Of a stretch of DNA of 8,167 nt, positions 1-5,498 are shown one piece after another (the first letter of the stretch is position 1; every line of letters begins with the position of its first letter). Location: positions 1 through 8,167 of the forward strand of contig JAFDET010000255.1 in NCBI GenBank assembly GCA_019310195.1, given 5' to 3'. Under the pieces are notes generated by a model. It worked only from the letters and a program-made list of their open reading frames with translations. It was not told the origin of the DNA and did no database searches. This DNA comes from Deltaproteobacteria bacterium (GTDB lineage: Bacteria; Myxococcota_A; UBA9160; JAFDET01). Made by a program: the position numbers and the translations under genes.

Positions 1-2143
1 GGGAGAGCTGGCGCGCCAGGACGGCGGCGTCCTCGGTAGGCGCGTCGCAGACCCGGTTGCGGCACACGTAGGCGGTGGCACGCCCGCCGCGGGCCACCTT
101 GTTTCGCACCAGCGGAACCGTGCTGCTCAGCGTGTCGATCTGGGCCGGCTCGACGACGGCGAGGATCCGGTTGGGGACCAGGCTCGTGCGCAGCGGCGCC
201 AGCAGGGTGTCGAGTCCGTCTCCGGAGACGACCACCACTTCGCGGGTCGGCTGGGTGGCGAAGTCCACGGCCAGCAGCAGCTCGGCCATGTCGCTGGGGC
301 GACTCGTCAGCGTGTCGTGGAAGGCGGAGAGGAGCAGCGAGGCCCGCTCCAGATGGATGGGGTCGGTGGTGAAGGCGTGGAGCCGCAGCAGGTTGAGCGC
401 CGCCACCGAGTTGCCCGAGGGCACGGCGCCGTCCCGGGCCGGCTTCTCGCGCACCAGCAGTGCGTCCGCATCGTCGGCGGTGCGGAAGTAGCCCCCGCCG
501 GTCGTATCGGCGTAGTGGGCGTCCTGGGCCGCTTGCACCGCCAGGGCCTCGCGCAGCCAGCGGGGATTCCGGGACGCCTCGTACAGGTCCAGCAGGCCGG
601 CGACGACGAAGGCGTGGTCCTCCAGGAAGGATGGGCCGTCGCCGCTCTGCACGCGGCGCAGGCGCCCGTCGGCGCGCCGCTTCGAAAGCACGAAGTCGGC
701 GGCGCGTTCGGCGCGCGCCACGTAGTCCGGTCGGGACAGGGCGAAGCCCGCCCGGGCGAAGGCCGAGATCGCCAGGCCGTTCCACGCCGCCAGGATCTTC
801 TCGTCGCGCAGCGGCGCAGGCCTCTGGGCCCGCGCGCGGTAGAGCGCGGCGCGCGCGGTTTCCAACCCGGGGGGCGGTGCCTTGCCGAGGCGTCTCGGGA
901 CGCTGCGCTCCTCGCCCACGTCCCAGTACGCGATCACGGGATCGGCGGCGTCTCCCAGGACGCCGCGCAGCTCGGCCTGCGTCCAGGTGAAGAAGAGCCC
1001 CTCCTCCATCTCTCCGCCGGGCGCTGGGCTGTCGGCGTCGGTCGCCGAGTAGAAGCCGCCGTGGGGCGCGCTCATCTCCCGGGCCAGGTAGTCCAGGGTG
1101 TCGCGCGCCACGTCCGCAAATGCCTCGCGACCTGTCGCCTGCCAGGCCTCCAGGTACGCCAGCGTCAACAGCGCATTGTCGTAGAGCATCTTCTCGAAGT
1201 GGGGCACGTGCCAGTCGGGATCGACGGCGTAGCGGTGGAAGCCGCCGCCCACCTGGTCCCGGATGCCCCCGTCGGCCATGCGCTCCAGGGTGAACACCGC
1301 CATGCGCAGCGTCTCGGGGTCGCCGCTGCGGCGGTGGTGGCGAAGCAGCAGGCGGATCGGCAGGCTAGAGGGGAACTTGTGGCCGGCACGCAGCCCGCCC
1401 CGCGACCGGTCGTAGCGGCCCTTGTACCAGGCCACCGCCGCTCGGAGCGGTTCCGTGGTAGTCGCGTGGCTGGCGAGGGCCTCGTTTCCCGCCAGGCTCT
1501 GGCGCAGGTGGTCGCGCAGCCGGCCCGCCGAGCCGTGGACCTCCTCGCGGTCGGCCTCCCAGCCGCGCACGATCGCACGCAGGGTGTCGAGGAAGCGCTC
1601 GCGGGGCAGGTAGGTGGCGCCGTAGAAGGGCTCGCGGTCCGCCGTGACCCACACGTTCAGAGGCCAGCCGCCCTGGCCGCGTATGGCCTGGAGCGCGCTC
1701 ATGTAGACCGAGTCCACGTCGGGCCGCTCCTCGCGATCCACCTTGATGGCGATGAAATGGCGGTTGAGGAACGCCGCCACCTCGGGGTCGTCGTAGGACT
1801 CCTCCTCCATGACGTGGCACCAATGGCAGGTGGAGTAGCCGACGGAGACCAGCAGCGGCCGTCCCAGGCGCCGCGCGCGCTCGAAGGCTTCGTCGCCCCA
1901 GGCGTGCCAGTCGACCGGATTGTGGGCGTGCTGCTGAAGGTAGGGGCTCGCTTCCAGGAGCAGGCGGTTGGTATAGGCGGGCTTCCCGTCGGGATCGAGG
2001 TGCCGCGTGCGCGGTGTGTGGCCGGGGCCGCGCGCGGCCAGCTCGGCCTCCAGCCGGCTCCGCAGGCCATCCGGGAACGGTTCGGCGCCGGGCAGGGCCG
2101 CGGGCACCGACAGCGCCGCCGCCAGCAGCAGGACGCCGCTCAT
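1..2143 (-). CDS. DUF255 / thioredoxin-domain protein (YyaL/SSP411-like), 3' end off the window
   Basis: The frame is open from the ATG at 2143 to the left edge, giving 714 codons with no stop. Residues 1-20 form a hydrophobic, signal-peptide-like segment with a weak n-region. The thioredoxin-like DUF255 domain follows, with the family signature SPYLQQHAHNPVDW (66-79) and the CHWC pair (C106, C109). After about residue 200 comes the alpha/alpha-barrel-like part, with DEKILAAWNGLAISAFARAG and DGAVPSGNSVAA, both typical of YyaL/SSP411 proteins. The last visible residues (YVCRNRVCDAPTED) match the usual C-terminal motif, so only a few residues are missing. The family has a CxxC thioredoxin fold joined to a glycoside-epimerase-like barrel; its substrate is not established. 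The ATG is coupled to the upstream small ORF (ATGA). An in-frame TAG lies about 50 bases upstream, so no longer ATG/GTG start exists. A CTG 36 bases upstream would give a better charged signal-peptide n-region, but this is speculative. Confidence 0.93.
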   Translation of the reverse strand, partial: MSGVLLLAAALSVPAALPGAEPFPDGLRSRLEAELAARGPGHTPRTRHLDPDGKPAYTNRLLLEASPYLQQHAHNPVDWHAWGDEAFERARRLGRPLLVSVGYSTCHWCHVMEEESYDDPEVAAFLNRHFIAIKVDREERPDVDSVYMSALQAIRGQGGWPLNVWVTADREPFYGATYLPRERFLDTLRAIVRGWEADREEVHGSAGRLRDHLRQSLAGNEALASHATTTEPLRAAVAWYKGRYDRSRGGLRAGHKFPSSLPIRLLLRHHRRSGDPETLRMAVFTLERMADGGIRDQVGGGFHRYAVDPDWHVPHFEKMLYDNALLTLAYLEAWQATGREAFADVARDTLDYLAREMSAPHGGFYSATDADSPAPGGEMEEGLFFTWTQAELRGVLGDAADPVIAYWDVGEERSVPRRLGKAPPPGLETARAALYRARAQRPAPLRDEKILAAWNGLAISAFARAGFALSRPDYVARAERAADFVLSKRRADGRLRRVQSGDGPSFLEDHAFVVAGLLDLYEASRNPRWLREALAVQAAQDAHYADTTGGGYFRTADDADALLVREKPARDGAVPSGNSVAALNLLRLHAFTTDPIHLERASLLLSAFHDTLTSRPSDMAELLLAVDFATQPTREVVVVSGDGLDTLLAPLRTSLVPNRILAVVEPAQIDTLSSTVPLVRNKVARGGRATAYVCRNRVCDAPTEDAAVLARQLS

Positions 2144-2292
2144 CCGGATGCGACCGTCCGGCGCCCTGTCGCCGTGCAGGGCACCGCGCTACTTCTCGAC
2201 GACCAGCGTGAGCATCGTCCGTCCGGCTCCTGGGCCGCGGCCGCCGCCGCCATCAAGGCCGCCACGGCGAGGAGGGTGGCAGGCCGGATCAC
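2140..2292 (-). CDS. Small secreted-peptide-like ORF (50 aa), possibly a decayed gene
   Basis: A 50-codon frame starts with GTG at 2292. Its GTGA overlaps the VOC stop, and its own TGA overlaps the DUF255 start as ATGA. The first 20 residues (MIRPATLLAVAALMAAAAAA) look like a Sec signal peptide: one Arg, a long Ala/Leu core, then Gln-Glu-Pro at a plausible AxA cleavage site. The remainder (about 29 residues, Ser/Arg/Thr-rich, two Cys) resembles no family I know. In the +1 frame, just after the signal region, there is a short stretch MLTLVVEK followed by TAG, which reads like a normal protein C-terminus. The ORF may therefore be a frameshifted or internally deleted remnant of a larger secreted protein. 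Two exact 4-bp overlaps argue that the region is at least translated for coupling. The function is unknown. Confidence 0.45.
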   Translation of the reverse strand: MIRPATLLAVAALMAAAAAAQEPDGRCSRWSSRSSAVPCTATGRRTVASG

Positions 2293-2732
2293 GCCTGGGA
2301 CTCGGCCTCGACCCGATCCAGGTGGCCGCGGCCGGGCACGAAGTTCATCTCCAGCCGGATCCCTTCCGGGTCCTCGAAGAGCACCGAGTAGTACCCGGGC
2401 GCGAACTGCGCCTCCTCCGGCGCATGGACGATGTGGGCGCCGATCTCCACCAGCAACGCGTGCAGCGCGTCCACGTCCTCGCGCTGCCGTGCTCGGAAGC
2501 ACACGTGGTGCAGCCCCACGCGATTCTGGACGAAGCGGTCGCCCGCCTGGACGAACTGCGCGTCGCCCCGCTGGATCCCCAGGGCGGTGCGGCCGCCGAT
2601 GCAGTAGTACATGCCGTCGGCGTCGATCAGCGGCTTCAAGCCCAGGGCCGGCAGGAGCCGCCCGTAGAAGGCGCGAGCCCGGGGGAAGTCCGCGACGGTC
2701 AGCATCGCGTGGGCGATGCCGTTGATCTCCAT
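2289..2732 (-). CDS. VOC family protein (glyoxalase/bleomycin-resistance/dioxygenase fold)
   Basis: This is a 147-residue protein with two beta-alpha-beta-beta-beta modules, the usual size of a single-chain VOC enzyme. Module 1 opens with INGIAHAMLTVADFPRARAF and H8 as the likely first metal ligand. Module 2 opens with RVGLHHVCF (H75/H76) and ends with SVLFEDPEGIRLEMNF, where E128 is the likely last metal ligand. VOC proteins bind a divalent metal and act as lyases, isomerases, dioxygenases or thiol transferases. The sequence does not fix the substrate. The frame stays open far upstream, but homology begins exactly at this ATG, and the upstream part is antisense to nfu and the PBP. It is the first gene of a three-gene minus-strand cluster, its TGA overlapping the next GTG. 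No Shine-Dalgarno is visible; a TACCCT hexamer sits 6 bases before the ATG. Confidence 0.9.
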   Translation of the reverse strand: MEINGIAHAMLTVADFPRARAFYGRLLPALGLKPLIDADGMYYCIGGRTALGIQRGDAQFVQAGDRFVQNRVGLHHVCFRARQREDVDALHALLVEIGAHIVHAPEEAQFAPGYYSVLFEDPEGIRLEMNFVPGRGHLDRVEAESQA

Positions 2733-2738
2733 GGCACA

Positions 2739-2744
2739 AGGGTA
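2739..2744 (-). promoter_or_regulatory. Putative -10 element for the VOC gene (TACCCT-N6-ATG)
   Basis: On the minus strand TACCCT is followed by exactly six bases (TGTGCC) and then the VOC ATG at 2732. No Shine-Dalgarno precedes the ATG. The hexamer fits TANNNT, and the spacing would start the transcript at the A of the ATG (leaderless). No convincing -35 is seen. TACCCT is a weak -10 match, so confidence is low. Confidence 0.3.
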
Positions 2745-2750
2745 CGGCTC

Positions 2751-2759
2751 TGTTAAGCT
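2751..2759 (+). promoter_or_regulatory. Putative extended -10 for nfu (TGT-TAAGCT, N6, ATG)
   Basis: TG at 2751-2752 plus TAAGCT at 2754-2759 resembles an extended -10 (TGn-TANNNT). Six bases (TTTTGC) separate it from the ATG at 2766, and no Shine-Dalgarno exists in the 33-bp gap. This predicts transcription starting on or next to the start codon. It lies back-to-back with the VOC -10 candidate, so the divergent pair probably shares this compact promoter region. Confidence 0.4.
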
Positions 2760-2765
2760 TTTTGC

Positions 2766-3326
2766 ATGGTCGATCTGGGCTTCCGCATGCACGCCGAGCG
2801 CACGCCCAACCCCGACAGCATCAAGTGGGTGTTGGGATCTCCCGTCGCCGAGGCGGGCGTCGCCGCCAGCTTCGAGCAGCCGGTGGACGCCTCCACTTCT
2901 CCGCTGGCCGCCAGGCTCTTCGGCGTGCGCGGAATCGTCGGGGTCTTCTTCGCCTCGAACTTCATCACCGTCACGAAGCAGAGCGACGTCGACTGGCAGG
3001 ACATCGGCCAGGATCTGGTCGATGCCATCCGGGCCCACGTGGACTCGGGCGACGTGGCGACCGGTCCGGATTTCGAGCAGCAGAGCTCCGGCCTCGCCGG
3101 TGAAATCGAGAGCCGGATCCGCGAGATCATCGACGCCGAGATCCGGCCGGCTGTAGCCATGGACGGTGGGGACGTGGTGTTTGCCGGCTACCGGGAAGGG
3201 CGCGTCGAGGTCTATCTCCAGGGCGCCTGTGCCGGTTGCCCGAGCTCGACCGCGACGCTGAAGTTTGGGATCGAGGCGCGCTTGCGCGAAGAGATCCCCG
3301 AGATCACCGAGGTCGTGGCGCTCTAG
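2766..3326 (+). CDS. Nfu-type iron-sulfur cluster scaffold/carrier protein (NifU N-like + NifU C-terminal domain)
   Basis: This 186-residue protein has two domains. Residues 8-97 match the Nfu N-terminal domain, with the hallmark ERTPNPDSIKW (11-21) and LFGVRGIVGVFFASNFITVTK (51-71). Residues 113-186 are the NifU C-terminal domain, with IRPAVAMDGGDVVFAG and the cluster-binding CAGC (C155, C158). The architecture matches mitochondrial NFU1 and bacterial Nfu, which carry [4Fe-4S] clusters to apo-targets such as lipoate synthase or aconitase. It is not the nitrogen-fixation NifU, because the IscU-like and ferredoxin modules are absent. An alternative start is Met8 at 2787, closer to usual Nfu N-termini. 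I prefer 2766 because it sits at the leaderless spacing from a good -10-like element. The gene is followed after 39 bp by the PBP gene on the same strand. Confidence 0.92.
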   Translation: MVDLGFRMHAERTPNPDSIKWVLGSPVAEAGVAASFEQPVDASTSPLAARLFGVRGIVGVFFASNFITVTKQSDVDWQDIGQDLVDAIRAHVDSGDVATGPDFEQQSSGLAGEIESRIREIIDAEIRPAVAMDGGDVVFAGYREGRVEVYLQGACAGCPSSTATLKFGIEARLREEIPEITEVVAL

Positions 3327-3327
3327 C

Positions 3328-3353
3328 CTCCGCCTCACCGCCCCCCAGCGGAG
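3328..3353 (+). promoter_or_regulatory. Short inverted repeat covering the PBP ribosome-binding site
   Basis: CTCCGC (3328-3333) and GCGGAG (3348-3353) form a perfect 6-bp stem with a 14-nt loop in the nfu-PBP gap. The right arm contains GGAG, the only Shine-Dalgarno-like motif for the GTG at 3366 (12 nt spacing, long). Folding could lower PBP translation unless ribosomes finishing nfu open it. There is no T-tract, so an intrinsic terminator is unlikely. It could be chance in such GC-rich DNA. Confidence 0.3.
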
Positions 3354-3365
3354 ACAGACCGCACT

Positions 3366-4499
3366 GTGACCAGCTGGCGGGACTCGCAGCGACGCGGCCA
3401 GACCTCGACGATCCGCAGCCACTTGACCGTGGTGGCCGGGCTGCTGGGCCTTGCGCTGGTGGGCGCGGTCCTCTCCACGTTGTTCCGGCCGGCGGCCGAC
3501 CCGCCGCCGGTCTCGGCGGCTCCGCCCGTGGAAGCGCGCTCGCCGGTCGAGCCGGCTCCCGTGCCCACCTACGATCCCGAGCTGGTGGCGCGGGTCGAGC
3601 GCATCCTGGAGCGGGGCCGGGTGTCGCTGGGGCACGTGATCGTCATGGACCCCCGCGATGGCCGCCTGCTGGCGGCGGTCTCGACGGACACCGAACGCTT
3701 CCCGCCGGATCGCACCTACCCGGCCGCGTCGCTCATCAAGGTGGTGACCGCCGCGGCCGCTCTGCACCAGGACCCCGGCGTGGCCCGCCGGTCCTGCCGC
3801 TACACCGGCAGCCCCTGGCGCCTGACCCGGTCGCGCATCGATCCGCCGCGCCGGGGCAACGAGTCGAGCTTCCGCAAGGCGCTGGCCATCTCCAACAACC
3901 AGTGCTTCGCCCAGCTCGCGGTGCACACCGTGGGAGCGGACGTACTGATCGACGCCATCGGGCGTTTCGGCTTCCTCGAGTCCCCGGCGCCGGGCTTCCC
4001 GGCGGGCCGGGTGGATGCGGGCACCGACCGCTACGCCCTGGGGCGCCTGGGCTCCGGCCTCTCGGGTACCTGGATCACGCCGCTGCACGCCGTCCAGATG
4101 GCCGCCGTTCTCCACGACGGCATGCTCCGCCAGCCGGTTACCCTGGCCGGCGCCGTGCCGTCCCACCCGCCGAGGCGCGTCCTTACCGCAGAGCTGGCCG
4201 GCGAGCTGCGCGAGATGCTGGTGGACACCACCCGGCGGGGCACCGCCCGCAGCGCATTCCGCGATCGCCGGGGCCGGCCCCTGCTGGGCCCGGTGCGCGT
4301 GGCCGGGAAGACCGGAAGCCTCTCCGGCCGTAACCCGGACGGGCGCTACGAGTGGTTCGCGGGCATCGCCCCCGCCGATGCTCCGGAGATCGCCGTGGCG
4401 GTGGTGCTGGTGCAGGGCGACCTCTGGTGGCGCAACGCGTCCCAGATCGCCGCGGCCACGCTGAAGGCGCACTTCTGCCCGGATCGGACATGCCGCTAG
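3366..4499 (+). CDS. Membrane-anchored penicillin-binding transpeptidase-domain protein
   Basis: This 377-residue protein starts with GTG. Residues 1-18 are a basic cytoplasmic tail and 19-40 a single membrane anchor (HLTVVAGLLGLALVGAVLST). A Pro/Ala/Val-rich linker follows to about residue 68, then a periplasmic transpeptidase domain. All three serine acyl-enzyme motifs are present in order: SxxK as S122-LI-K125, SxN as S176-N-N178, and KTG at 315-317 within VAGKTGSLSG. It should therefore bind beta-lactams and act on stem-peptide D-Ala-D-Ala as a DD-transpeptidase or carboxypeptidase. It is much smaller than PBP2/PBP3 and lacks their N-terminal pedestal domain and any glycosyltransferase domain, so it is a minimal class-B-like PBP. 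Two Cys near the C-terminus (371, 376) could form a periplasmic disulfide. The last codons overlap the start of the GNAT gene by 10 bp, suggesting an nfu-PBP-GNAT transcript. Confidence 0.9.
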   Translation: MTSWRDSQRRGQTSTIRSHLTVVAGLLGLALVGAVLSTLFRPAADPPPVSAAPPVEARSPVEPAPVPTYDPELVARVERILERGRVSLGHVIVMDPRDGRLLAAVSTDTERFPPDRTYPAASLIKVVTAAAALHQDPGVARRSCRYTGSPWRLTRSRIDPPRRGNESSFRKALAISNNQCFAQLAVHTVGADVLIDAIGRFGFLESPAPGFPAGRVDAGTDRYALGRLGSGLSGTWITPLHAVQMAAVLHDGMLRQPVTLAGAVPSHPPRRVLTAELAGELREMLVDTTRRGTARSAFRDRRGRPLLGPVRVAGKTGSLSGRNPDGRYEWFAGIAPADAPEIAVAVVLVQGDLWWRNASQIAAATLKAHFCPDRTCR

Positions 4500-4912
4500 A
4501 GCTCCGTCCCGCGCGCGTGCGGGACCTGGATGCCATCGACGCCATCTACGATCACTACGTGACGCAAACTCCCGTCACCTTCGACGTGGAGCCCGCCGCA
4601 CCCGCGGCCCGGCACGCCTGGTTCGAGCAGTTCGACGCGCAGGGTCGCCACCGTCTGCTGGTCGCCGAGCGCGAGGGCCTGGACCGTGACGCCACCGGCC
4701 AGGGGCTGGGATCCGCACTTTACGGCGCGCTCTTCACGGCCCTGGCCGATGAGGGCGTGCACCGCGCCTACGCCGGGATCACGCTGCCCAACGCAGCCTC
4801 CGAGGCGCTGCACCGGCGCTTCGGCTTTCAACCCCTCGGCACCTTTCGGGAGGTGGGCTTCAAGCTCGGCCGCTTCTGGGATGTGTGCTGGTACGAGAAA
4901 GAGCTGGGCTAG
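4490..4912 (+). CDS. GNAT acetyltransferase, phosphinothricin-acetyltransferase-like, internally deleted
   Basis: This 140-residue frame starts at the ATG overlapping the PBP stop. The N-terminus (LELRPARVRDLDAIDAIYDH, then VTQTPVTFDVEP) and C-terminus (NAASEALHRRFGFQPLGTFR, then EVGFKLGRFWDVCWYEKEL) are those of Pat/Bar-type N-acetyltransferases. The acetyl-CoA loop survives as TGQGLGSALY (69-78). Family members are about 165-180 residues. Here LLVAEREG (56-63) runs straight into LDRDATGQGLG. The usual central block, of the type GYAYaxxFRxRxAYRxTVExSVY and roughly 30 residues, is absent. That block contains two core beta-strands and the catalytic Glu of the Pat family. The frame is kept, so this is an in-frame deletion near 4679. 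The product is probably inactive; it may be a pseudogene in the making or an assembly artefact. The nearby convergent reading frame covers this gene antisense. Confidence 0.72.
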   Translation: MPLELRPARVRDLDAIDAIYDHYVTQTPVTFDVEPAAPAARHAWFEQFDAQGRHRLLVAEREGLDRDATGQGLGSALYGALFTALADEGVHRAYAGITLPNAASEALHRRFGFQPLGTFREVGFKLGRFWDVCWYEKELG

Positions 4913-5461
4913 GAGCCTGACCCAAGATGGGGTGCGCCGGCCCGGGCGTCGAGACGCCGCGCTGGCAAGGCGCGCGACTGAGCCATAGCCGTAGCTACGG
5001 CGCAGGGAGCGCAACGCAGCCAGCGCGGATGGATCGGCGTCCGGAAAGTCGGCGGCGCTGTAGGTGGCCAGGCGTTCGATCCACCAGGCGGGCGCGCCCG
5101 ACATCAGGGTTTGAAGGTCCCAGTAGTCGCGCCAGAGCTGGATGCGGCCGTCGCGGATCACGTGGATCGAGACGAAGGGCAGCGCCACCGACTCGCCGCT
5201 GTGCCAGTGCCAGGTCTCGGTGTGCTCGGTCACCACCGTGTCGCCCTCGCAGACCATCCGGTGCAGCTCGTGCTCGTAGCGCTCGATGGGCTCGAGCCCG
5301 ATCTTGAGCCGCTTGATCACGTTCTCGGGCCCGGTGGCCCCCGGATCCGGCGCGGGGACGTCCTCGTAGTGACCGTCCTCGGCGAAGAACGCGCCCAGGG
5401 CCTCGAAGTCGCGTCGGTAGAGCGTGTCCCAGAACGTTTCGACGAGCTTGCGATTGTCCAT
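4496..5461 (-). CDS. SnoaL/limonene-epoxide-hydrolase-like (NTF2-fold) protein with read-through C-terminus
   Basis: The ATG at 5461 opens an NTF2-like domain of about 144 residues (to about 5030): MDNRKLVETFWDTLYRRDFE, FFAEDGHYEDVP, and GRIQLWRDYWDLQTL, the last as in limonene-1,2-epoxide hydrolase (LEH). Aligned to LEH, the third catalytic Asp is kept (D115 in WRDYWD), but the Arg and Asp of the TERVD motif are replaced by H80 and E82 (TEHTE). Epoxide hydrolysis by the LEH mechanism is therefore doubtful. After DADPSALAAL the frame enters the palindromic element at 4911-5029, meets no stop, and continues antisense through all of the GNAT gene to a stop at 4496. That gives 321 residues instead of about 145-150. 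The tail past residue 145 is not homologous to anything I recognise and is probably an artefact of losing the native stop. An earlier in-frame start beyond 5461 would overlap the cupredoxin gene and is rejected. Confidence 0.7.
   Translation of the reverse strand: MDNRKLVETFWDTLYRRDFEALGAFFAEDGHYEDVPAPDPGATGPENVIKRLKIGLEPIERYEHELHRMVCEGDTVVTEHTETWHWHSGESVALPFVSIHVIRDGRIQLWRDYWDLQTLMSGAPAWWIERLATYSAADFPDADPSALAALRSLRRSYGYGSVARLASAASRRPGRRTPSWVRLLAQLFLVPAHIPEAAELEAHLPKGAEGLKAEAPVQRLGGCVGQRDPGVGAVHALIGQGREERAVKCGSQPLAGGVTVQALALGDQQTVATLRVELLEPGVPGRGCGGLHVEGDGSLRHVVIVDGVDGIQVPHARGTEL
4911..5029. repeat. Palindrome-rich intergenic element (REP/MITE-like)
   Basis: The block lies between the GNAT stop and the conserved end of the SnoaL gene. 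It contains a perfect 10-bp inverted repeat, CCGCGCTGGC (4957-4966) and GCCAGCGCGG (5019-5028). Inside is a perfect 14-bp palindrome, GCCGTAGCTACGGC (4988-5001). To the left are a short hairpin, GGCGTC-GA-GACGCC (4945-4958), and GCCGG/CCCGGG palindromes. The left end is AGGAGCCTGACCCAAGATGG. The folded 72-bp core (4957-5028) is imperfect between the outer and inner stems. This is the form of a dispersed, non-coding short repeat such as a REP/BIME or MITE. Only one copy is in the window, so the repeat nature is inferred. It may also end transcription of the two convergent genes, though no T-tract is present. Confidence 0.55.
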
Positions 5462-5469
5462 GGGCGAGG

Positions 5470-5479
5470 ATGCTACCTT
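5470..5479. promoter_or_regulatory. Overlapping divergent -10-like hexamers between the SnoaL and cupredoxin genes
   Basis: In the 37-bp gap, the minus strand reads TAGCAT (5475-5470) eight bases before the SnoaL ATG. The plus strand reads TACCTT (5474-5479) about 20 bases before the cupredoxin ATG. The two share the TA step at 5474-5475. SnoaL has no Shine-Dalgarno and may be nearly leaderless; the cupredoxin has a strong one. No clear -35 boxes are seen, so this is tentative. Confidence 0.3.
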
Positions 5480-5498
5480 TGCGGCTCGGAGGAATGCC

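Noticed and set aside
317..2725. An 802-codon plus-strand open frame
   Set aside because: It is antisense to the DUF255 and VOC genes, is Arg/Gly/Ala-rich with no recognisable motifs, and is a typical by-product of GC-rich third positions in the true minus-strand frame.
2766..3326. Nitrogen-fixation NifU
   Set aside because: Only the Nfu N-like and NifU C-terminal domains are present, with no IscU-like or [2Fe-2S] module and no nif genes nearby. It is a general Fe-S carrier.
2733..4472. Long in-frame upstream extension of the VOC gene on the minus strand
   Set aside because: VOC homology begins exactly at the ATG at 2732. The extension is antisense to the well-supported nfu and PBP genes and has no domain signature.
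4352..4489. Earlier start for the GNAT gene
   Set aside because: The frame is open upstream, but it lies out of phase within the PBP coding region. GNAT homology begins at the ATG at 4490 (MPLELRPARVRDL).
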